28,796 nucleotides of DNA from a bacterium (lineage in GTDB: Bacteria; CG2-30-53-67; CG2-30-70-394), in NCBI GenBank assembly GCA_024278555.1, contig JAJRSX010000046.1:1-28796 (forward strand), read 5' to 3'. Below, piece by piece: positions 1 through 11,913 of the stretch; position 1 is the stretch's first letter, and every line of letters starts with the position of its first letter. The notes under the pieces are model-generated. The model searched no databases. It was not told where the DNA came from and was given only the letters and a program-made list of their open reading frames with translations. Made by a program: the position numbers and the translations under genes.

Positions 1-2
1 GG

Positions 3-2051
<2,049 letters not shown>

Positions 2052-2062
2052 CTCAGAATACG

Positions 2063-2078
2063 CCTATTCCCTTAGCTC
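2063..2078. repeat. Dispersed short repeat, copy 1 (CCTATTCCCTTAGCTC)
   Basis: This 16-nt sequence lies just after the hybrid kinase stop codon. It recurs with one base change at 20936, in inverted orientation at 21341-21356, and at 22146. The two nearest matches share longer flanks (ATACGCCTAT here and at 20931). The interval 2052-2183 holds nothing else recognised. Confidence 0.6.
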
Positions 2079-2183
2079 GGGTGGATGGCCCGATGGAAAC
2101 ACGTCGAGCACGAAATCGGTGAAGCCAACGCCGCAGAAGGGCCCGAATCGACAGCCGAATGCCAAAGACCGACAGGCTCCTGG

Positions 2184-2714
2184 TCAGAGCTGGATCAGCG
2201 TGTGGACCGAGTGGGGGGTGAGGCGGTCGCGACCGTTGAGGAAGGTCAACTCGGCCAGGGCGGCGATCTCCACCACCTCCGCCTCGAGCCGCTCCACCAG
2301 CTTGACCGTCGCCGCCAGGGTGCCGCCGGTGGCGATGACGTCGTCGAGGATGACCACCCGGTCACCGGCGCCGAGAGCGTCGGTGTGGATCTCCAGGGTG
2401 TCGGTGCCGTACTCCAAATCGTAGCTCTCCTGGTGGGTGTCGGCGGGGAGCTTGCCCGGCTTGCGCACCAGGGCGACGCCGCAGCCGAGAGCGTAGGCGA
2501 GCGGGGTGCCGAAGAGAAAGCCGCGCGACTCCACCACCACCACCCGGTCGATCGCCCGGTCGCGGTAACGCTCGGCAAAGGTATTGATGGCCAGGGCGAA
2601 GGTGGCCCCGTCGCCGAGCAGGGGGGTGATGTCTTTGAAGACGATCCCCGGCTTGGGAAAGTCGGGGACGTCGCGGAGGGAGGCGAGGAGGCGCTCGGGC
2701 ACGGTGGAGTCCAT
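2184..2714 (-). CDS. apt: Adenine phosphoribosyltransferase
   Basis: Purine salvage enzyme: adenine plus PRPP gives AMP and pyrophosphate in the cytoplasm. The 176-residue product has the usual family length. The N terminus (DFPKPGIVFKDITPLL) and the PRPP-binding loop VVILDDVIATGGT (about residues 119-131) are diagnostic, as is ESRGFLFG in the middle of the protein. The ATG at 2712-2714 is the only start giving a standard N terminus. It has no strong Shine-Dalgarno sequence and is immediately preceded by a GCTGA-type repeat. It stands alone, with 323 bases to the sigma factor gene upstream. Confidence 0.97.
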   Translation of the reverse strand: MDSTVPERLLASLRDVPDFPKPGIVFKDITPLLGDGATFALAINTFAERYRDRAIDRVVVVESRGFLFGTPLAYALGCGVALVRKPGKLPADTHQESYDLEYGTDTLEIHTDALGAGDRVVILDDVIATGGTLAATVKLVERLEAEVVEIAALAELTFLNGRDRLTPHSVHTLIQL

Positions 2715-2716
2715 GG

Positions 2717-2760
2717 CAATCAGCTTTCAGCTTGCAGCGACCGGCAGTCGGCTATGAGTG
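2717..2760. repeat. GCTGA-rich degenerate repeat upstream of apt
   Basis: Read on the minus strand this is a run of degenerate GCTGA/GCTGC units (CAAGCTGAAAGCTGATTGCC next to the apt ATG). Similar runs lie directly upstream of the CvpA gene (8321-8354) and near the start of the TsaC-like gene (14502-14532). Similar runs are common in environmental bacterial genomes, from general knowledge. Their position here touches the translation start. Confidence 0.5.
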
Positions 2761-2865
2761 GTCAGGGGAGTAGTGGGGCACTGCCGCAAAAAAAGCGGAG
2801 CGACATCGTATCACCATGGGGAGACGGGCGGCGCGGGAGGGGCGGCAGCAGAGGCCGGGAGGGCG

Positions 2866-2883
2866 GTAGGAGTGGGCTCCTAC
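2866..2883. repeat. Small hairpin GTAGGAG-TGGG-CTCCTAC
   Basis: A perfect 7-bp stem with a 4-nt loop lies in the 323-bp spacer between apt and the sigma factor gene (2715-3037). It shares the GTAGGA...TCCTAC ends of the larger palindromic elements at 6012-6095 and 25879-25965, so it is probably a minimal member of that family. No coding sequence is supported in the spacer. Confidence 0.5.
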
Positions 2884-2943
2884 CCCAAACGGCCCGCCGG
2901 CGTCGCTCCGCAGACACCCCGCCTCTCGCATCCCAACGCGAGC

Positions 2944-3037
2944 CGTAGGGTGCGCCAAGCGCAGCGCGGCGCACCATGGAGCTCCGTGGTGATGCCCGAC
3001 CTTTCGGTGCGCCGCCCTGCGCTTGGCGCACCCTACG
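2944..3037. repeat. 32-bp near-perfect inverted repeat (GTAGGGTGCGCC type) after the sigma factor gene
   Basis: The arms at 2944-2975 and 3006-3037 are reverse complements with one mismatch in 32, separated by 30 nt. The right arm ends directly at the sigma factor stop codon (3038-3040). A transcript of the minus-strand gene would form a strong GC stem, without a clear U-tract, so it may act as an mRNA 3'-end stem. Repeats beginning GTAGGGTGCGCC are a known dispersed palindrome type in proteobacteria. Confidence 0.75.
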
Positions 3038-3958
3038 TCAATCGAGGAGAAACTCCTCGAGGACGGCGCCGTAGTCGCGGACGATGCGCCTGAGCTTCTT
3101 CAGGGCCTGCCCCTCAATCTGGCGGATGCGCTCGCGGGTGACCCCGAACTCCTTGCCGATCGACTGGAGGGTCTTGCCCTCGCCGTTGTCGTCGAAGCCG
3201 AAGCGCAGCTCGATCACCCGCCGCTCGGTCTCGGAAAGGGCGGCGAGCCACTGGTCGATGAGCTCGTGGCGCTTGAAGATCTCGATCACGTAGCTTGGAG
3301 AGAGCGCCCCCTGGTCCTCCACCAGATCGCCGAGGGTGGTGCCCGAGTCATCGGCCACCGGCACATCCAACGACTGGGCATCGCGCACCAGCCCCATGAG
3401 CCGCCGCACCTCCTCCACGGTGGTGTCCATGAGCTCCGCGAGCTCCTCGTTCGAGGGGCGCTCACCGTACTGCTGGGTCGCCTTGGCCAGGGTCCGCAGG
3501 AGGCGCGACAGGCGGTCATCGATGTGGACCGGCAGGCGGATGGTGCGGAGCTGGTTGACGAAGGCGCGCTCGATCGACTGCTTGATCCACCACGAGGCGT
3601 AGGTGGAGAGCTTGAAGCCGCGCCGCCAGTCGAACTTCTCCACCGCCCGGATCAACCCCAGGTTGCCCTCCTCGATGATGTCGAGGAAGGGGAGGCCGCG
3701 GTTGCGGTACCGCTTGCCGATGTTCACCACCAGCCGCAGATTCGCCTCGATCATGTGGGACCGCGCCGCCATGTCGCCCTTCTCGATCCGCTTGGAGAGC
3801 TCCACCTCCTCCTCGCGGGTGAGGAGCGGCACCTTACAGATCTCCTGGAAGTAGATCTTCAGGGTGTCGAGGGTCTTGCCCTCCTCACGCTGCGCCGGCT
3901 CCGGCCTCCCCTCCGGCGGCTCCGCGGGGTCATCCTGTTTCGGGGGGACACGGCTCAT
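3038..3958 (-). CDS. rpoS: RNA polymerase sigma-70 family factor, group 2 (RpoS-like)
   Basis: The 306-residue protein directs RNA polymerase to promoters. It has region 1.2 (about 30-62), region 2 (about 65-135, with EEGNLGLIRAVEKFD and the -10 recognition segment around STYASWWIKQSIERA), region 3 (about 145-222) and region 4 (about 232-300), with the -35 helix-turn-helix in GVTRERIRQIEGQALKKLR. It lacks the long region 1.1 and non-conserved insert of RpoD, which points to a general-stress RpoS-like factor. The start is fixed by GGAGGAG placed 9 nt before the ATG at 3956-3958. The frame runs on upstream to 4072 but with no ribosome site there. Assignment to rpoS rather than another group 2 sigma is an inference from size and domains. 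Confidence 0.85.
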   Translation of the reverse strand: MSRVPPKQDDPAEPPEGRPEPAQREEGKTLDTLKIYFQEICKVPLLTREEEVELSKRIEKGDMAARSHMIEANLRLVVNIGKRYRNRGLPFLDIIEEGNLGLIRAVEKFDWRRGFKLSTYASWWIKQSIERAFVNQLRTIRLPVHIDDRLSRLLRTLAKATQQYGERPSNEELAELMDTTVEEVRRLMGLVRDAQSLDVPVADDSGTTLGDLVEDQGALSPSYVIEIFKRHELIDQWLAALSETERRVIELRFGFDDNGEGKTLQSIGKEFGVTRERIRQIEGQALKKLRRIVRDYGAVLEEFLLD

Positions 3959-4078
3959 CGCGTTATGCTCCTCCGCAACGACACAGCAGGCGTCGGCACG
4001 AACAATGAGTGTGGGGGGGGCGTGAGAGGTGGTCAACGGGGAGCGGGGTACGAGATTAGCGGGTACTCTCACCCTCCG

Positions 4079-5131
4079 ATGGATACGGACGGTCTGCTGA
4101 TTTCACCGCTGGAGGGAGAGCCGCACCCGCGGGGGAGACGCGACATCCTCCTCCTGCTCCTCCTCTCCCTCCTCCTCCACCTCGTCCTCGCCCTCCTGCT
4201 CACCACCACCCTGCGCGACTGGTGGCGACCGCCACCGCCACCGCCGGTGCGCTGGATCGAGGTCGTCGAGCCGCCGCCGGAGCCCGCGCCGCCGAGACGC
4301 ACCCTGCCGATCGTGGAGACCCCGGAGATCGAAGAGAGCCCACCGCCAAAGCGGCCGGAGGCGCGGGCCGAGCGGACTCTGCGCAAGCAGGGAACGAACA
4401 GGGAGGCGGCGGCGCCGGAGGAGGGGACGATCCGCCAGATCCCCATGGCCCCGCCGCCACCGGCGAAGGCGAGGCCAACCCCGAAGGTGGCCCCAAAGCC
4501 GGCCGCGCCGCCGCAACCCCGCCCGCGGCCACCGGCGAAGGCGGCGCGGGCCAAGCCCCCGGCCACGCCGGAGATCCCCGAGGGCGACCTCCTCCCGGCG
4601 CCGACCCTGGAGACGCCGTCCACCGCACCCCCACGGCCGGAGGAGGTGATGCCACCACCGTCGCCGCCGAGCGCCCCGGCGACCCCACCGCGCCGTGGGG
4701 TCGAGCTGGTGCCGTCGTGGGCCAGCCCGGTCTACCAGCCGTACATGGCGCCGCGCCCCGGCGCCCGGGCGCAGGCGCCGGACCCCGGCCACCGGGTGAT
4801 CCCCCTGGAGACCCAGGACGACCGCTTCGTCTCCTACTTTCTGAAGATCAAGCGGCAGATCGAGTTCATCTGGAGCTACCCGCGCGAGGCGGCGATGCGC
4901 GGTGAGTCCGGGAGCTGCGTGATCCAGTTCACCATCCTCAAGGACGGCCGCCTCGCCGGCCCGCCGCAGCTCCTGCGCTCCTCACGCTTCACCGCCCTCG
5001 ACCGCGAGGCCCTCGGGGCGGTGGCCGACGGCGCCCCCTACCCGCCGATCCCCGAGCGGCTGGCGACCGAGTCGCTGACGGTGACGGGGCAGTTCCAGTA
5101 CATCCTCCACACCAACCCCTTCATCCGCTAG
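4079..5131 (+). CDS. TonB-family energy transducer
   Basis: The 350-residue protein has the TonB plan: a short cytoplasmic N terminus, one membrane segment (about 22-44, Leu-rich), a long Pro/Ala-rich periplasmic spacer (about 50-245, with PPPPPP and repeated PKP/PAP stretches) and a TonB C-terminal domain (about 248-350). Such proteins pass proton-motive energy from ExbB-ExbD to outer-membrane receptors; no exbB or exbD is adjacent. It is divergent from the sigma factor gene, with 120 nt between the starts. The ATG at 4079 begins the recognisable protein; no good Shine-Dalgarno sequence precedes it. The btuB-type receptor at 22710 is a possible client, but this is only inferred. Confidence 0.88.
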   Translation: MDTDGLLISPLEGEPHPRGRRDILLLLLLSLLLHLVLALLLTTTLRDWWRPPPPPPVRWIEVVEPPPEPAPPRRTLPIVETPEIEESPPPKRPEARAERTLRKQGTNREAAAPEEGTIRQIPMAPPPPAKARPTPKVAPKPAAPPQPRPRPPAKAARAKPPATPEIPEGDLLPAPTLETPSTAPPRPEEVMPPPSPPSAPATPPRRGVELVPSWASPVYQPYMAPRPGARAQAPDPGHRVIPLETQDDRFVSYFLKIKRQIEFIWSYPREAAMRGESGSCVIQFTILKDGRLAGPPQLLRSSRFTALDREALGAVADGAPYPPIPERLATESLTVTGQFQYILHTNPFIR

Positions 5132-5156
5132 GCGACAGGCGCGCCATGCACCCCCT

Positions 5157-5182
5157 CTTTTCTCGCCCAGCGAAAAAAGATC
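5157..5182. terminator. Candidate bidirectional terminator between convergent genes
   Basis: TCTTTTCTCG is separated by CCAG-type loop bases from CGAAAAAAGA, giving a stem of about 10 bp with one mismatch and T-rich or A-rich sides. It lies between the tonB-like stop (5131) and the DUF481 stop (5181), so it could end transcripts from both sides. Confidence 0.5.
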
Positions 5183-5909
5183 AGTAGGTCACCACCAGGG
5201 CGGTGGCGGTGTAGATGTCGGTGGTCTTCTTCCCCTCCGTGGGCACGGCGTCGTAGTTCATCGTCACCGAGGTCTTCAGGGAGAGGTGGGCGGAGAGAGA
5301 GACCTCCAGGGCGGTGAGGGTGTTCACCCGCAGATCCTCGGTGTCCGAGAGGTTCTCCAGGACCTCGGCGTCCTGGGTGAAGACGAGCCCCTCGCGGAAG
5401 GTGTGGAGCCACTTGCCGTAGAGGCGGGCGGCCGGGAAGTCCTCCGCCTCCGGCTCCTTCTCCTCGTAGACGTAGTCAAGGCCGGCCTCACCGTCGAGCC
5501 GGTCGGTCTCCGTTCTGATGAACTGGTGGCCGGCGCCGACCCGGCCGGTGATCCGGTAATCGAAACCGGCGAAGGCGTCGCGCTCCAAGAGCAACGAATA
5601 GAGGGAGTAGGTCTCCTCGCTGTGAAAATAGTCGTATTGGCCGCTGGCGCTCTCCTGCTCGGCGGTGTCGGCGCCGTCGCTACGCGCGTACACGGCCCCC
5701 GCCTTGAGGGTGATCCGGTCGTGGGCGGCCCGCTCGCGCGCCGCCTCCAGCTTGACGCTGCCGGACTGGGTGGAGCTGTTGCCCGAGGCGGTGAGCACGG
5801 CCAGGGCGGCGCTGCCGCCCCACTTGCCGTCGTCGGCGGCCAGGGCCGGGGCGGCGAGGCAGGCGGTGAGGGTGAGGACGAGGGTGGTGCGCAGTGCGGT
5901 GTAGACCAT
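5181..5909 (-). CDS. DUF481 (YdiY-like) outer-membrane beta-barrel protein
   Basis: The 242-residue precursor has a signal peptide (about 1-24, cleaved after APALA) and a mature part that starts ADDGKWGGSAALAVLTASGN, typical of DUF481 proteins. The rest alternates polar and aromatic or hydrophobic residues, as in barrel strands, and ends in VVTY with a C-terminal aromatic residue as expected for outer-membrane insertion. The start is set by GGGAGGAG just before the ATG at 5907-5909. DUF481 proteins have no agreed function; some are salt-induced. It is on the same strand as the diguanylate cyclase upstream, but a 224-bp gap with a large palindromic element separates them. Confidence 0.85.
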   Translation of the reverse strand: MVYTALRTTLVLTLTACLAAPALAADDGKWGGSAALAVLTASGNSSTQSGSVKLEAARERAAHDRITLKAGAVYARSDGADTAEQESASGQYDYFHSEETYSLYSLLLERDAFAGFDYRITGRVGAGHQFIRTETDRLDGEAGLDYVYEEKEPEAEDFPAARLYGKWLHTFREGLVFTQDAEVLENLSDTEDLRVNTLTALEVSLSAHLSLKTSVTMNYDAVPTEGKKTTDIYTATALVVTY

Positions 5910-6011
5910 GGGTCTCCTCCCGGATTGTGGATAATGGATATGGTCGCGACGGCGGCGGACGATACGCGAAAGAACCCCTCTGGCCCAAGTACCCGAAGCG
6001 GCGGTGCTTCG

Positions 6012-6095
6012 GCAGGAGGGGGTTGCACCCCCGACCCAGGCCCTTCGGGCCTGCCGCGGCCAGAGGCCGCGGATCGCGGGTACAACCGCTCCTAC
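6012..6095. repeat. Composite palindromic element (REP-like, outer stem with two inner hairpins)
   Basis: An imperfect outer inverted repeat (GCAGGAGGGGGTTGCACC at the left; GGTACAACCGCTCCTAC at the right) encloses two perfect inner hairpins: CAGGCCC-TTC-GGGCCTG (6037-6053) and CCGCGGCC-AGA-GGCCGCGG (6054-6072). The fold is a cloverleaf-like cruciform. The same architecture recurs at 25879-25965. It fills the spacer between the DUF481 and diguanylate cyclase genes (5910-6133), which holds no gene. Confidence 0.75.
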
Positions 6096-6133
6096 CCCTC
6101 TCGAAGCATCGCCCCTGACGGCGGCAACGCCTC

Positions 6134-7702
6134 CTACGCCAACAGCTCGACGAGCTGGGTCAGGAGGAGCTGGGCGCGGGCCGCCGGCGGCGCCTCCCTG
6201 GCGGCGGGGATCTCGTCGGTGTCGGTGGAGCCGGCGCGCAGGGGGGCGCCGGCGGCGGCCGCCTCCAGGCGGCGGATCGCCTCGGCGCCGTCGACCCCCT
6301 CGACGAGGAGGAAGCGCTGGTCGCCGTCGTCGGCGCTGGGGCCGGGGAAGGCGTCGTCGAGGCGACTCACCACCGCCGCCCGCCCATCGCCCTTTACCTC
6401 CACCGCGACCATGGCGAAGGGCTCCTCGCACAGGAGGCGGTGGCGCACTTCGGCGACGAAGCTCTCCGGGAGCTGCCGCGGGGAGGGATCGATGAACGCC
6501 TCCTCGGTGAAGGTGACGGTGCGGTTTCGCCCCTCCTCCTTCGCCCGGTAGAGGGCCTGGTCGGCGCAGTGGACGATCGCCGGACCGCTGGTGAGGGCGT
6601 CGCAGAGGCCGACGGAGACGGTCACCTCGACCACCCCACCGGCGGGGAGCTCCACCTGCAGGTCGGTGATCTGGTCACGGAGGATCTCGGCGACGTTCCA
6701 GCCGCCGGTGGCCGGGGTCCGCGGCAGGATGCAGACGAACTCCTCACCGCCGAAGCGGTAGGCGCGGTCCATGCCGCGGCGCAGGGTACGCAGCCGCTCC
6801 CCCACCGCCGCCAGGACCCGGTCGCCGGCGGGGTGGCCGTGGATGTCGTTGATCCGCTTGAAGTGGTCGATGTCGAGGAAGAGGAGGGTGTAGTTCTCCG
6901 CCTCGCCCCGCCCGTCGCGCACGGCGGTGCGGAAGCCGTCGATGCGTTCGGCGATCGCCTCGTTGAAGGTGCCGCGCGACGCCAGGCCGGTGAGGGCGTC
7001 GAGGCCGGCGGTGGCGGCCTGCGCCGCCAGACGACGGACCGCGGCGGCGAGGGGAAAGGGGGAGTCGTCCGCCCCCTCCGCCGTCAGATCACCGAGCTCG
7101 GCGCGCACCGCCTCCAGCTCGCCGGTGAGGGCCGCCACCTGCGCCTCCAGGGCGGTGGTGGCGTCCCGGTGGAGCCGCTGTTCCAGCTCGCTGTTGAGCT
7201 GTTGCTCCAGCTCGGCGATATCGGTGAGACGGGCGCGGGACTCCCCCTCCCGCTGTGCCAGGGTGGCCTCCCGCTCGCCAAGGCTCACACGGTGCTCATC
7301 GAGCCGCTCGGAGAGCTCCTGGTAGGCGGTGGAGACGGCGCCGCTCACCTGGTGAAGCTCCTGCTGGACCTCCTTGCGGAGCCCCTCCTCCTCTCGCCGT
7401 CGTAGCTGCTCCTCCTGGTAACGGGCGGAGAGGGCGGCGAGATCGGCGGCAATTTTTGCCTCCTGAACGGCATCGAGAGGCCCCTTCTCGCGCAGGCCGA
7501 AGGCGGCGCACACCATCTGATCGAGGCGCTCGGCAGAATGGCTCTCCTTCGGTGTGACGCGCAGGAAGCAGTCGTAGACGGCGACGAAACGGTCCTGGTT
7601 CTCCGCCGTGGTCGGCAGGTCGTGGGCCGACAGGTAGTGGTCGGTAAGACGCCGCACCTGCGCGTCCTGCCGACGACGAAGCCGGGAAGGTGGCTCACCC
7701 AT
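6134..7702 (-). CDS. Diguanylate cyclase (GGDEF) with long N-terminal coiled coil
   Basis: Makes cyclic di-GMP from two GTP. In the 522-residue protein the GGDEF domain spans about 232-398: LDALTGL entry motif, LDIDHFKRIND metal and substrate segment, and active-site GGEEF at 318-322. RGMD (309-312), five residues before GGEEF, matches the RxxD product-inhibition I-site. Residues about 75-205 are Glu/Gln/Leu/Arg-rich and predicted to be coiled coil, likely for dimerisation. The first 75 residues and the last 120 or so match no family I recognise. There is no signal peptide or membrane segment, so it should be cytoplasmic. GGAGGAGAGG before the ATG at 7700-7702 fixes the start. Confidence 0.93.
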   Translation of the reverse strand: MGEPPSRLRRRQDAQVRRLTDHYLSAHDLPTTAENQDRFVAVYDCFLRVTPKESHSAERLDQMVCAAFGLREKGPLDAVQEAKIAADLAALSARYQEEQLRRREEEGLRKEVQQELHQVSGAVSTAYQELSERLDEHRVSLGEREATLAQREGESRARLTDIAELEQQLNSELEQRLHRDATTALEAQVAALTGELEAVRAELGDLTAEGADDSPFPLAAAVRRLAAQAATAGLDALTGLASRGTFNEAIAERIDGFRTAVRDGRGEAENYTLLFLDIDHFKRINDIHGHPAGDRVLAAVGERLRTLRRGMDRAYRFGGEEFVCILPRTPATGGWNVAEILRDQITDLQVELPAGGVVEVTVSVGLCDALTSGPAIVHCADQALYRAKEEGRNRTVTFTEEAFIDPSPRQLPESFVAEVRHRLLCEEPFAMVAVEVKGDGRAAVVSRLDDAFPGPSADDGDQRFLLVEGVDGAEAIRRLEAAAAGAPLRAGSTDTDEIPAAREAPPAARAQLLLTQLVELLA

Positions 7703-7783
7703 GGCCTGCCTCTCCTCCAAGGGGTTGGTTGGATCAAAACCCAATCAGTCACCCATAGTAGAGCAGTCCGTTGTCCTGACGAT

Positions 7784-8314
7784 TCATTTTTGTTGTGCCC
7801 GCCACGCCGCCGCGAGCTTGTCCCGCTCGCGCGCCACCCGACCGCGCACCGACTCGGGGGCGGCGCTCGCCAGCCAGCCGCCGACCCGGACGACCGGCTC
7901 GGCGAGGTGCGAACGGGTAAAGAGCGGCGCGTCCCCCCCCAGCAGGGCGGCGGTGGCGAGGACCAGACCGGCGCCGAGGAGGAGACCGAGGACCACGCCG
8001 GCGGCGGCGCCGGCGAGGCGGTTGACCCAGCCGAGGGCCGCCGCCGCCAGGGTGCGGGTGGCGAGCCAGCCGGCGACCGCGAAGAGCCCCACCACCACCG
8101 CGAAGACCGCCGCGTAGGCGACGATCCCCGCCACCCCCACGCCCACCCCGTTGGCGGTGAGCAGTTGACCCGCCGCCGGCGCGAACCGGTGCGCCGCCCA
8201 GGCCGCGACCAGCAGCCCGGCAAGGCCGGCGACGATCCGCGCCGCCCCCTTGAGTGCCCCGAGGAGGGCGGCGAGGGCGAGGAGGCCGGTAAGGGCGATA
8301 TCGAGGAGGTTCAT
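7784..8314 (-). CDS. CvpA family membrane protein
   Basis: The 176-residue protein opens with MNLLDIALTGLLALAALLGA, the characteristic CvpA start. It has about four hydrophobic segments (roughly 5-25, 28-45, 60-85 and 100-125) and a polar C-terminal tail (about 130-176). CvpA is an inner-membrane protein named for its need in colicin V production in E. coli; its general role is unclear, though it is linked to envelope stress and purF context in enterics. Here there is no purF. The gene lies 81 bp upstream of the diguanylate cyclase on the same strand. The ATG at 8312-8314 has a weak ribosome site and is next to a GCTGA-type repeat. Confidence 0.85.
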   Translation of the reverse strand: MNLLDIALTGLLALAALLGALKGAARIVAGLAGLLVAAWAAHRFAPAAGQLLTANGVGVGVAGIVAYAAVFAVVVGLFAVAGWLATRTLAAAALGWVNRLAGAAAGVVLGLLLGAGLVLATAALLGGDAPLFTRSHLAEPVVRVGGWLASAAPESVRGRVARERDKLAAAWRAQQK

Positions 8315-8320
8315 GGGGGG

Positions 8321-8354
8321 AAGCTTTCAGCCGTCAGCGATCAGCTCTCAGTGG
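8321..8354. repeat. GCTGA-rich degenerate repeat upstream of the CvpA gene
   Basis: On the minus strand this reads as a run of GAGAGCTGATCGCTGACGGC-type units ending about 6 nt before the CvpA start codon. It is related to 2717-2760 and 14502-14532. Confidence 0.5.
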
Positions 8355-8423
8355 CCGACCCTCACCGGCACGGGTGAGCTTACAGGGTTGACGGACCAGG
8401 TGCGCCCCTCAGGCCCCTCCGGG

Positions 8424-8607
8424 TCGTTTGGGGTCACGGGTCGTTTGCACATCGTTTGGGGTCCACCGTTTGGGGTCAGGTCTTGTCTTGCCACATCGTT
8501 TGGGGTCACACACCGTTTGGGGTCAGGTCTTGTCTTGCCACATTTTTTGAAAAAATGTGGCAAGACAAGACCTGACCCCAAACGGTGCAAACGATGACCC
8601 CAAACGA
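8424..8607. repeat. GTTTGGGGTCA repeat cluster with a 38-bp perfect palindrome
   Basis: The 367-bp spacer before gyrA holds several copies of CGTTTGGGGTCA in direct orientation (8424, 8452, 8467, 8497, 8514). Two share a longer unit running into GTCAGGTCTTGTCTTGCC: 8464-8496 is identical to 8511-8543. The second copy is the left arm of a perfect palindrome, arms 8511-8548 and 8550-8587 around a single G at 8549, with a T6/A6 tip. An inverted TGACCCCAAACGA follows at 8595-8607. GGGGTCAGGTCTTG units occur in REP palindromes linked to RAYT (TnpA-REP) transposases; no transposase is here. Confidence 0.8.
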
Positions 8608-8681
8608 CGGGCACCATTCTCTCCCCCTCTCCCCCGCGTGCTACCCTGCGTCGCCCTATTTCTCACCCGGAGCCACCCCCC

Positions 8682-11114
<2,433 letters not shown>

Positions 11115-11150
11115 GGAAGAGGGACCGGAAGAGACGACGGAGGAATAGGG

Positions 11151-11290
11151 GTAGGAGGGGGCCATGCCCCCGATCCATGACGGCACGCGGGCGTCGGTCG
11201 GGGGGCCCCTTCTACCGGCTCCGAGGAGGACGAGGAGCGATAGCGGAATCGTCGGGCTCGGCGTCTATCGGGGGCGTGGCCCCCACCTAC
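11151..11290. repeat. Inverted repeat (GTAGGAGGGGGCC type) between gyrA and the lipoprotein gene
   Basis: The arms 11151-11174 and 11267-11290 are reverse complements at 22 of 24 positions, about 92 nt apart. The right arm covers the lipoprotein stop codon (11287-11289). The element fills the space between two convergent genes, so transcripts from either side would carry it. Its GTAGG...CCTAC ends match the other palindromes of the window. Confidence 0.7.
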
Positions 11291-11823
11291 TCCACTGCGG
11301 CGTAGGTGGCGGCAGTGGCGGGGCCGGCGTCGGCGCCCACCGGGAGGAGGAGAAAGTCCACCGCCCGGCCGGCGACAAGCCGTTGCTGCTGGGTCGACAG
11401 GGTCCCCGGCGTCGCCGCCGCCAGGGTGGTCGTGCGGGGCAGTGCCCCCTTGCGCACCCTCAAGTGTTCGAGGCGAAGGAGGTAGAGGGTACGGCCGGCG
11501 AGCTGCGGGTGGGCATCCGTAAGACGGGCGCGCTCGGTCGCACTGGCCACCGCGAAGGGGAGAAAGACGGAGGGCGTGCCCCCACGACTCACCTCCAGGC
11601 GGTGACCGGTGCGCAGGAAGAGGCGCAGGGTGCGGGTGGTGAGACCGTCGATCACCTCGGCACCATCCACCGCCGCCACCACCACCGTGTCGTGGGTCGA
11701 CTCCTCCAGAGAGACCGGGTAATAGACCGCCGGCTCCTCCCCGAGGGAGAGGCCGAGGAAATCGTTAAAGCCGGCGCAAGCGGTGAGGAGGCAGGCGAGG
11801 CAGAGAAGGGAGAGGTGGCGCAT
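11287..11823 (-). CDS. Putative lipoprotein of unknown function
   Basis: The 178-residue precursor has a short basic N terminus, a hydrophobic stretch and the lipobox LTAC with Cys at residue 16, so it should be cleaved and lipidated; the residue after Cys is Ala, which fits outer-membrane sorting. The mature part (HDTVVVAAVDGAEVIDGL, then a sheet-rich sequence) matches no family I can name. It follows the pilT/pilU-like gene by 90 bp on the same strand and may be co-transcribed. A frame extends upstream to 11889, but the ATG at 11821-11823 is chosen because it places the signal peptide at the N terminus. The ribosome site is weak. Confidence 0.7.
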   Translation of the reverse strand: MRHLSLLCLACLLTACAGFNDFLGLSLGEEPAVYYPVSLEESTHDTVVVAAVDGAEVIDGLTTRTLRLFLRTGHRLEVSRGGTPSVFLPFAVASATERARLTDAHPQLAGRTLYLLRLEHLRVRKGALPRTTTLAAATPGTLSTQQQRLVAGRAVDFLLLPVGADAGPATAATYAAVE

Positions 11824-11913
11824 GGCAGGACCGTCGTCAGGGAGATCCGCCGTCGGGGACCGACGCGGGTTACTCCCGATTTCGGCCACAATCCGCCACT
11901 AGGTGAGAGGCGT

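Noticed and set aside
3959-4072. Longer start for the sigma factor
   Set aside because: GGAGGAG lies 9 nt before the ATG at 3958, and the upstream residues match nothing.
3023-4078. N-terminal extension of the TonB-like protein by about 350 residues
   Set aside because: The extension is antisense to the sigma factor gene; the membrane segment and a normal TonB N terminus begin at 4079.
8424-8607. CRISPR array from repeated GTTTGGGGTCA units
   Set aside because: Unit spacing is irregular, the between-unit sequence is itself repeated, and no cas gene is present.
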